Source: Chloroflexota bacterium (GTDB taxonomy: Bacteria > Chloroflexota > Dormibacteria > CF-121). Taken from it: a stretch of DNA of 11,363 nt. Of this stretch, positions 6,475 to 11,363 are shown one piece after another. Below the pieces are notes generated by a model, which was not told the origin of the DNA, did no database searches, and worked only from the letters and a program-made list of their open reading frames with translations. The first letter of the stretch is position 1. The number at the start of each line of letters is the position of its first letter. The stretch covers positions 2,163 through 13,525 of the forward strand of contig VBFX01000264.1 of assembly GCA_005889395.1 (NCBI GenBank), in the 5' to 3' direction. A program made the translations under genes and the position numbers.

Positions 6475-8241
6475 ATGAGTATCGAAGGCGACCTGACGCC
6501 GGCTCCGCAGCCCGATTCCGGGCAGCCACTACCGCCGGCCGCTCTCGTCGTTGCGGCGGCACCGCAATCCTGGTTTCTCCGCCACCGGCGCCTGCTGATT
6601 CCGGCCGGCGCGGTCCTCGCCCTCGGCGCGGTGAGCGCGGCCGCGGTCCTGATTCTCGCCAAGCAGACGTCCACGATCGAGAAAATGGTGCCCGCGAGCG
6701 CGGACGTGATCGCGGTGGCGAACCTCGATCCCTCCGTGGCGCAGAAGGTCAACCTGCTGCGCGCGGTGCACAGCTTCCCCGATTACAAGACGGACAAGGC
6801 CATCACGGACAAGCTCGACCTGGCCTTCAAGGACTCGGGATTTTCGTTTAGCACCGACGTCCAGCCCTGGCTGGGTCCCCAGGTTGCCGTTAGCGCCAAG
6901 CTCAACCTGACAAGCGCGAAAGATAGCCCGGCCGCCGTCTACATCGCGTCTCGTGATGACACGAAGGCCAAGGCCATGCTCGCCAAGCTGCGCGCGAGCA
7001 AGTACGGCACGAAGTTCCAGTGGAAGGACGAGACCTACAACGGCATCACGATCTCGGTCGGGACGCCGACCGATAAGTCCGCACAGACCGCGGCCTATAG
7101 CCTCGTCGATCACGTCGTGGTCTTTGCCACCACCAGCGTGCAGATCCACGAGATCATCGACACCGACCAGGGTCGCGCGGCTAAGTTGATCGACTCGAGT
7201 GACTTCAAAGCCACGCTCGCCGCCTTGCCCGCGGACCGGCTTGGGTACCTTTACGTGAACGGCAGGTCGCTGGTCGCGGGCGTAAAGAAGCAGATGGCGA
7301 CCACGCCGGCCGTTAGCCTCGCGCTCAAGAACCTGAACGATGTCGACGCGTTGCAGGGAATTGGGGCGACGCTCTCGGCCAACGGTGATGGCATTCTGGC
7401 CGATATCCTGGTGAAGGTCGATCAATCGAAATTGTCGCCCGCAACGCGTGACGCGTTCGCGCACGCGGGGAAGGCCGACGTCGTGGTCAAGTGGATTCCC
7501 CAGACCAGCGAGGGATTCCTCGCCATCACCGGCCTGAACCGAACGATCCAGGCGGCGCTCGACCAATCGGGCAACCAGGCGTCGGTCAAAGCCGCCACCG
7601 ATTCGATCGGCCTGACCGGTACCGCGGGCCTCCTGCCGCATCTGACCGGCGATGCCGGGCTGGAGGTCGAGTTCAGTGGCAGCGGCCTGCCCGCGGGCGC
7701 CATCCTCCTGGGAACCAATGACGCCAAGAGCATGAACGCGTTCTTCGCCAAGCTCCTGGTGCTGGCGGAGGGCGCGGCCGGCTCGAGCTTCGGCTCAACG
7801 CCCGCGCCGACGGCCGGCCACGTCACGACCACCACCTATCGAGGCGTCGTGATCACCACCTGGACCTCCCCGGCGTTGGGCGGGTTGGGTGCCAGCGCCT
7901 TGAGCCCCTCGTACGCCGTGCTCGACGGCATGGGCATCCTCGCGTCCACGCCGGCCGAAGTCAAAGCGATCATTGATACCCACAAGAGTGGAGCGAGCAT
8001 CGCCTCCGACGCGACCTACAAGTCCGCGAGCAACGCGTCGCTGGCCAGCCCGTCGGGCATCGTTTACCTGGACATCGCCAAGCTGGCGGCTGCGATCCGC
8101 AAATCGCCATTCGGATCCCAGGCCGGACTTGGCTCCGGCAGCGCGCTGTCGGCCAACGTGGACCCGGTCAAGGCCGTGATCCTCACCGCGTCGAGCCAGG
8201 CCGACCGGGCGACCGAACGGTTCTTCGTGGTCGTCCGCTAG
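6475..8241 (+). CDS. DUF3352 family protein, N-terminally membrane-anchored
   Basis: A 588-residue protein with a short Pro-rich cytoplasmic start (1-35), one membrane helix (about 39-62, LLIPAGAVLALGAVSAAAVL) and a large extracytoplasmic part. The segment after the helix, PASADVIAVANLDPSVAQKVNLL, fits the beginning of DUF3352 proteins as I know them. Later parts alternate strands and helices with recurring motifs such as GYLYVNGRSL, GLEVEFSGSGLPAGAILLG and GIVYLDIAKLAAAI, suggesting two or more related modules. The function of the family is unknown; no catalytic motif or Cys is evident. Many Ser/Thr/Ala-Lys residues suit a secreted surface protein. ATG 6475 is chosen because it gives a short tail before the helix; no Shine-Dalgarno is seen. 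It is 46 bp after the DRE-TIM gene and may be cotranscribed, without an obvious link. Confidence 0.78.
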   Translation: MSIEGDLTPAPQPDSGQPLPPAALVVAAAPQSWFLRHRRLLIPAGAVLALGAVSAAAVLILAKQTSTIEKMVPASADVIAVANLDPSVAQKVNLLRAVHSFPDYKTDKAITDKLDLAFKDSGFSFSTDVQPWLGPQVAVSAKLNLTSAKDSPAAVYIASRDDTKAKAMLAKLRASKYGTKFQWKDETYNGITISVGTPTDKSAQTAAYSLVDHVVVFATTSVQIHEIIDTDQGRAAKLIDSSDFKATLAALPADRLGYLYVNGRSLVAGVKKQMATTPAVSLALKNLNDVDALQGIGATLSANGDGILADILVKVDQSKLSPATRDAFAHAGKADVVVKWIPQTSEGFLAITGLNRTIQAALDQSGNQASVKAATDSIGLTGTAGLLPHLTGDAGLEVEFSGSGLPAGAILLGTNDAKSMNAFFAKLLVLAEGAAGSSFGSTPAPTAGHVTTTTYRGVVITTWTSPALGGLGASALSPSYAVLDGMGILASTPAEVKAIIDTHKSGASIASDATYKSASNASLASPSGIVYLDIAKLAAAIRKSPFGSQAGLGSGSALSANVDPVKAVILTASSQADRATERFFVVVR

Positions 8242-8267
8242 CCGCGGTTCGAATTCGATGTGGCCGC

Positions 8268-8297
8268 TGGACAGCCTGTCGGAGCACCTGCTAGCAT
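8268..8297 (+). promoter_or_regulatory. Promoter of the TetR-led operon
   Basis: TGGACA (8268-8273, five of six to TTGACA), an 18 bp spacer and TAGCAT (8292-8297). The box is followed immediately by the TetR operator palindrome, placing the expected transcription start (about 8303-8306) inside the operator. A 10-bp palindrome, TCGAATTCGA (8249-8258), lies just upstream of the -35 box; its role is unclear. The gap 8242-8307 holds no other signal. Confidence 0.58.
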
Positions 8298-8299
8298 GG

Positions 8300-8317
8300 T
8301 GACTGACGTGTCAGTCA
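8300..8317. promoter_or_regulatory. Palindromic operator, probably bound by the TetR repressor
   Basis: TGACTGAC-GT-GTCAGTCA is a perfect 8 bp inverted repeat with a 2 bp centre. Length and layout match operators of TetR-family repressors of fatty-acid breakdown, such as the TGAATGA-type FadR sites of Bacillus. It begins 2 bp after the -10 box and covers the GTG start at 8308, so binding would block transcription initiation. That the adjacent TetR gene encodes the binding protein is an inference from position. Confidence 0.75.
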
Positions 8318-8955
8318 GTAGCCGCACCGCCAGCGAGTCGCCCTTGACCGAGCGGCAGTGGGTGCGGCGTGGGGAGCTGCTGGAGGCCGCCCGCCGGGTC
8401 TTCGAGCGCGACGGCTATCACGGCACGGCCGTTAGTACGGTCGTGCAGGCCGCCGGCCTTTCCCAGGGCGCGTTCTATCTCTATTTCGCCGACAAGAAGG
8501 GCGTGTTCGCGGCCCTGCAGGGCGAAATGGCGACCTTGCTGCGCCGCCGCATCTACTGGGTTACCAGGGATGAGCCGGATGCCCGCGTGCGGCTCGAGGC
8601 CGGGCTCCGCGCCTACTTCGAGTTCTACGAGGACTACCCGGCATGGAACCGCCGGCTGACGACCGAGGGGCTGGGCATCGACGAGAGCTTCGAAGCCAGC
8701 CAAACCCAGCTCCACCAAACCCTCGCCACGGCCTTTGAGCCGACGCTTCGCGAACTGGGGGTGGGGGCAACGGCGGTGGCCGCGTTCGCGTTGCTGGGGA
8801 TGGCCGCTCAGGTCGCGTACTGGCGGCACTTTCAGCGCAGAGACGAACCACCGATGAGCGCCGCAGCCCTGGCGCGGGCGTGCGCCAGCCTGTTCCTCGA
8901 CGGCGCCGCATCAATCGCAACCCCGCTAGCACAAGAAGGAGGCACCCATGCCTGA
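8308..8955 (+). CDS. TetR/AcrR-family transcriptional repressor, probable regulator of acyl-CoA catabolism
   Basis: A 215-residue repressor of typical length. The N-terminal HTH runs from about residue 22 to 68: RGELLEAARRVFERDGYHGT, then VVQAAGLSQGAFYLYFADKKGVF with recognition helix around LSQGAFYLYF. The C-terminal part (about 75-200) is helical and should form the dimer and ligand pocket; an acyl-CoA ligand is likely from the neighbours, not from the sequence. I chose GTG 8308, 10 nt after a -10 box. ATG 8296 and GTG 8299 are in frame, but ATG 8296 overlaps the -10 box and both lie before the expected transcript start. The gene overlaps the SCP2 gene by 8 bp, so it is the first gene of the operon it probably represses. 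Confidence 0.92.
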   Translation: MSVSSRTASESPLTERQWVRRGELLEAARRVFERDGYHGTAVSTVVQAAGLSQGAFYLYFADKKGVFAALQGEMATLLRRRIYWVTRDEPDARVRLEAGLRAYFEFYEDYPAWNRRLTTEGLGIDESFEASQTQLHQTLATAFEPTLRELGVGATAVAAFALLGMAAQVAYWRHFQRRDEPPMSAAALARACASLFLDGAASIATPLAQEGGTHA

Positions 8956-9262
8956 AGCCAAAGAAGTGTTCGCCGAAATCGAGAATCGCATCAAGTCGCA
9001 TCCCGAGAAGTCCGCGGGTCTGAATGCGACCTACCAGTTCGACCTGAGTGGCGAATCGTGGACACTGAAGATCGCCAACGGCGCCCCCGAACTCATCCAG
9101 GGACCGGCACAAAGCCCGAACACGACACTCATCGCGACGACGGATGACTGGATGAACATCGCGACCGGCAAGCTGAATCCTGTGACGGCCTTCATGCAGC
9201 AGAAGCTCAAGGTCAAGGGCGACATGGGGCTGGCGATGAAACTCCAGGGGCTGTTGCAGTAG
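8948..9262 (+). CDS. SCP2 sterol-binding domain protein
   Basis: A 104-residue single-domain protein, the usual length for free-standing SCP2 domains. Landmarks are the LNATYQFDLSGE...WTLKIANG strand pair (25-45), the NTTLIATTDDWMNIATGKLNP stretch (58-78) and the helix with LKVKGDMGLAMKLQGLL at the C-terminus. SCP2 domains carry lipids, sterols or fatty acyl-CoAs in a hydrophobic tunnel; here it probably shuttles the hydrophobic substrate between the operon's enzymes. AAGGAGG (8936-8942) is a strong ribosome-binding site for ATG 8948 and lies inside the TetR gene. The stop TAG shares one base with the GTG start of the next gene. Confidence 0.93.
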   Translation: MPEAKEVFAEIENRIKSHPEKSAGLNATYQFDLSGESWTLKIANGAPELIQGPAQSPNTTLIATTDDWMNIATGKLNPVTAFMQQKLKVKGDMGLAMKLQGLLQ

Positions 9263-9663
9263 TGACCGACGCGCGCTGGGTCGGCCGGAGCTACGCGACG
9301 GCGCCCTACCAGGTCACGGAGACATCGATCCGGGACTACATGGCGGCCGTCGGCGATGAGCGGGACGACGGCGACTTGATCGCGCCACCGACCTATGCCA
9401 TGGTCTACGGTTTCGATGCGTTCTGGCAGCTCTGGACCGACCAGGAGGTGGCACTGGACGTCGCGCACCTGGTGCACGGCGAACAACGATTCAGTTTCCA
9501 GAGGCCCGTCCGCCCGGGCGATCGCATCCGCACCACGGGGCGGCTGACCGCCATCAACTCGCGCGGCGACATGGAGCTGGTTACCTTCGAGCTCAAGGCC
9601 GTCGACGAGCAGGACCAACCGGTCTCCGACGGCACCGCGCTGTTCATCATCCGCAAGCCATGA
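9262..9663 (+). CDS. MaoC-like dehydratase, N-terminal-type subunit (HadA/FAS1-DH-like)
   Basis: A 133-residue hot-dog-fold protein resembling the non-catalytic or structural partner of two-part (R)-hydroxyacyl dehydratases: VGRSYATAPYQVTETSIRDYMAAVGDE at the N-terminus, APPTYAMVYGFDAFWQL in the middle and HGEQRFSFQRPVRPGDRIRTTGRL afterwards. The D-x4-H catalytic dyad of MaoC proteins is not evident; it is present in the next gene, so the two products probably form a heterodimer. The reaction would be reversible hydration of a trans-2-enoyl-CoA. GTG 9262 overlaps the SCP2 stop by 1 bp and is the only start that keeps the complete fold. The ATGA overlap with the following gene indicates coupled translation. 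Confidence 0.85.
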   Translation: MTDARWVGRSYATAPYQVTETSIRDYMAAVGDERDDGDLIAPPTYAMVYGFDAFWQLWTDQEVALDVAHLVHGEQRFSFQRPVRPGDRIRTTGRLTAINSRGDMELVTFELKAVDEQDQPVSDGTALFIIRKP

Positions 9664-10112
9664 AAACAATGAGCACATTGGATTTCGAGCACGTCAGCCC
9701 GGGGCAAGCCTTGCCGTCGTTGACCAAGCATGTGACGGTCGAACAGATCCGGCAATACGCGGAGGCTTCGGGCGATCGCAATCCGATCCACCTGGACGAG
9801 ACCTTCGCCCGCTCCGCCGGCCTGCCGGGCGTGATCGCCCATGGGATGCTCACGATGGCTTTCGCCAACCAGATGGTGACCAACTGGCTGGGTGACCGTT
9901 CGCTGCTCAAGCGGCTGCAGGGTCGTTTTGCCGGGATGGTCGTCCCCGGAGACGACGTGACATGTTCGGGAACCATCGCATCGAAAGACGATGCGACACG
10001 ACGCATCGTGATCAACCTTGTCGTGACCAACCAACGCGGAGAACGCGTCTTCAACAAAGGTGTGGCGGAGGCCGAGTTCCCGCCCCAAAGGAGTAGTACT
10101 GATGCCGCTTGA
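9660..10112 (+). CDS. MaoC-like hydratase, catalytic subunit (HadB/R-hydratase-like)
   Basis: A 150-residue hot-dog-fold enoyl-CoA hydratase/dehydratase. The hydratase motif YAEASGDRNPIHLDETFAR contains the catalytic pair D39 and H44, followed by AGLPGVIAHGMLTMAF (53-68), which closes the active site, and GRFAGMVVPGDDVTCSG in the second half. It adds water to trans-2-enoyl-CoA in the pathway between the acyl-CoA dehydrogenase and a hydroxyacyl-CoA dehydrogenase, most likely as a heterodimer with the preceding subunit. ATG 9660 overlaps the previous stop (ATGA); ATG 9669 is the alternative, 3 residues shorter. The last 11 bp overlap the start of the acyl-CoA dehydrogenase gene. Confidence 0.92.
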   Translation: MKTMSTLDFEHVSPGQALPSLTKHVTVEQIRQYAEASGDRNPIHLDETFARSAGLPGVIAHGMLTMAFANQMVTNWLGDRSLLKRLQGRFAGMVVPGDDVTCSGTIASKDDATRRIVINLVVTNQRGERVFNKGVAEAEFPPQRSSTDAA

Positions 10113-11249
10113 CTTCACGCTGACCCCAGAACAAGAAGACATCAAGGCCCTCGCCCACGAATTTGCCGAGAAGGAGATCCGGCCGGTGGCCGCGCACTAT
10201 GACGAGACTGAGGACTTTCCGTGGCCGTGATCTCCAACATGCTGATCGCCGAAGAGCTGCACTGGGGTTGCGCCGGCATCGCGGTGGCGATCACGGGCAC
10301 CGGGCTGGCCGCCACGGCGATTCTCGCCATGGGCAACGAGGCGCAGAAGCAGAAGTGGATCCGCGAGTTCTGCAGCGCCAAGAGCCCGGTGGTGGGGGCC
10401 ATGGGCCTTACCGAACCGGGCACCGGTAGCGACGCCATGGCGATCGCGACCACGGCGAAGAAAGGCGACGGTGGCTATCTTCTCAACGGCACCAAGCAGT
10501 TCATTACCAACGGCGGCATCGCCGACCTGCACGTGATCTTCGCCACTACCGATCCCAGCATCGGCGCCGCCGGCATCGCGGGGTTCGTCGTCGAAAAGGG
10601 CAACAAGGGCCTCAGCATGGGCCGCAAAGAAAGGAAGCTCGGGGTGCGCGCCTCGCACACGGCCCAGGTCATCCTGCAGGACTGCTTCGTGCCAACCGAA
10701 AATCGCCTGGGCGGCGAGCCCGGTGATCCCGATGCTGGTCCCGGCGCACTGGGTGCGCTGCAGATGCTCGAATACTCGCGGCCCGCGGTTGCCGCCGGCT
10801 CGCTGGGCATCGCCCGCGCCGCGTACGAATACGCACTCGATTACGCGCAGCAACGCGTCGCCTTCGGCAAGCCGATCATCAAGCACGAGGGGATCGGCTT
10901 CAAGCTGGCCGAGATGGCGATCAACATCGACGCGGCGCGCCTCCTCACCTGGCGCGCGGGCTGGATGGCGCAGAACAACATGCTGTTCACGCGCGCCGAG
11001 GGCAGTATGGCGAAGGCCTTTGCCGCCGACATGGCGATGCAGGTCACGCTCGAGGCCGTCCAGGTGCTCGGCGGAAACGGCTACATCCGAGAGTATCCCG
11101 TCGAGAAGTGGATGCGCGACGCCAAGATCTACCAGATCTGGGAAGGGACGTCCGAGATTCAGCGGCTGGTGATCTCGAGGGCGATCTCGGGCGAGCGACG
11201 TCCGCTGAGCCGCGAGCAACCGAAGCCGCAGATCCGGAAGGCGAGCTAG
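10102..11249 (+). pseudogene. Acyl-CoA dehydrogenase, broken by an internal deletion and frameshift
   Basis: The FAD-dependent enzyme oxidises acyl-CoA to trans-2-enoyl-CoA. ATG 10102, with AAGGAG at 10088-10093, reads MPLDFTLTPEQEDIKALA...YDETEDFPWP and then stops at TGA 10228-10230. Homology resumes in another frame at about 10227 with SNMLIAEELHWGCAGIAVAI and runs to TAG 11249. It includes GAMGLTEPGTGSD, QVLGGNGYIREYPVEKWMRDAKIYQI (cited in part) and the catalytic Glu of WEGTSEIQ (11142-11144). Compared with medium-chain family members, about 26-28 residues between FPWP and the EEL segment are absent, including the conserved IPEEYGG region, so about 80 nt (1 modulo 3) are lost. As written, no complete enzyme can be made. 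Every other key segment is intact, so an assembly error or very recent mutation is likely. It overlaps the MaoC gene by 11 bp. Confidence 0.88.
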
Positions 11250-11251
11250 CC

Positions 11252-11363
11252 ATGATCGACCTGAAGGGGAAAGTCGCCTTGGTAACGGGCGGGTCGCGCG
11301 GGCTAGGCCGCGCCGACTGCCTGGCGCTGGCGCGCGCGGGCGCCGACGTCGTGGTCACGGACA
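11252..11363 (+). CDS. Short-chain dehydrogenase/reductase, 5' part (cut by the window end)
   Basis: Only the first 37 residues are in the window: MIDLKGKVALVTGGSRGLGR followed by a helix and VVVTD. The TGGSRGLG motif (12-19) is the Rossmann-fold cofactor-binding loop of classical SDR enzymes, and the acidic D37 at the end of strand two favours NAD(H) over NADP(H). In this operon a likely job is oxidation of 3-hydroxyacyl-CoA or a sterol-like hydroxyl group. It starts 2 bp after the acyl-CoA dehydrogenase stop, with GGAAGG (11236-11241) 10 nt before the ATG. Full length for the family is about 250-300 residues. Confidence 0.9.
   Translation, partial: MIDLKGKVALVTGGSRGLGRADCLALARAGADVVVTD

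Noticed and set aside
5667..6752. Long open frame on the minus strand (about 360 codons)
   Set aside because: It is antisense to the DRE-TIM and DUF3352 genes, has no recognisable motif, and such frames arise from G/C-rich third positions of the real genes.
6529..7641. Long minus-strand open frame (about 370 codons)
   Set aside because: It is wholly antisense to the DUF3352 gene; the composition is rich in Arg, Gly, Asp and His as expected for a shadow frame.
8246..8256. GGTTCGAATTC, similar to a tRNA T-loop
   Set aside because: The flanking bases do not form a T-stem, and there is no acceptor stem or anticodon arm upstream.
10197..11219. Long minus-strand open frame (about 340 codons)
   Set aside because: It is antisense to the acyl-CoA dehydrogenase, whose catalytic motifs are on the plus strand.

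Overview
The window is a gene-dense, high-GC stretch of a bacterial chromosome, with strong G/C preference at third codon positions. Intergenic gaps are all under about 80 bp. I see no rRNA, tRNA, CRISPR array, insertion sequence or phage gene. The gene content suggests a terrestrial high-GC lineage such as Chloroflexota/Dormibacterota or Actinobacteria: a DUF3352 membrane protein, an HTH of the kind fused to actinobacterial/chloroflexal citrate synthases, a SCP2-MaoC-acyl-CoA dehydrogenase cluster, and several starts placed 5-10 nt after a -10-like box, as in leaderless genes. This taxonomic guess is an inference of low to moderate confidence.

Layout. 1-2173: the tail of an unknown gene, then a metallo-beta-lactamase-fold hydrolase, whose stop overlaps the stop of a convergent alpha/beta hydrolase; divergent from the latter is a small helical protein. 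2177-3268, minus strand: a TauE/SafE-type anion exporter that is broken (about 80 nt missing plus a frameshift), translationally coupled to a small single-pass membrane protein. 3283-3314: an inverted repeat in the divergent region between the exporter and an FbaB-type class I fructose-bisphosphate aldolase (3343-4419). 4449-4802: two tiny genes, one a 48-residue Cys-rich zinc-ribbon-like protein. 4799-6428: a stand-alone citrate-synthase-type HTH protein, divergent from a DRE-TIM acyltransferase of the isopropylmalate/homocitrate/Re-citrate synthase group, with back-to-back promoters between them. 6475-8241: a membrane-anchored DUF3352 protein.

8268-11363 is a tightly overlapping operon for acyl-CoA (fatty acid or sterol-like) breakdown: TetR repressor, SCP2 lipid carrier, two MaoC-like hydratase subunits, acyl-CoA dehydrogenase and a truncated short-chain dehydrogenase. 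A perfect 8+2+8 bp palindrome sits on the putative transcription start, just after a -10 box, so the repressor probably controls its own operon. The acyl-CoA dehydrogenase is also broken by a loss of about 80 nt plus a frameshift.

The most notable points are the two similar-sized frame-breaking deletions in otherwise well-preserved genes, the TetR operator, the pairing of a citrate-synthase-type HTH with a possible Re-citrate synthase, and the small Cys-rich gene. I did not find anything I can defend as a wholly new defence or mobile system.
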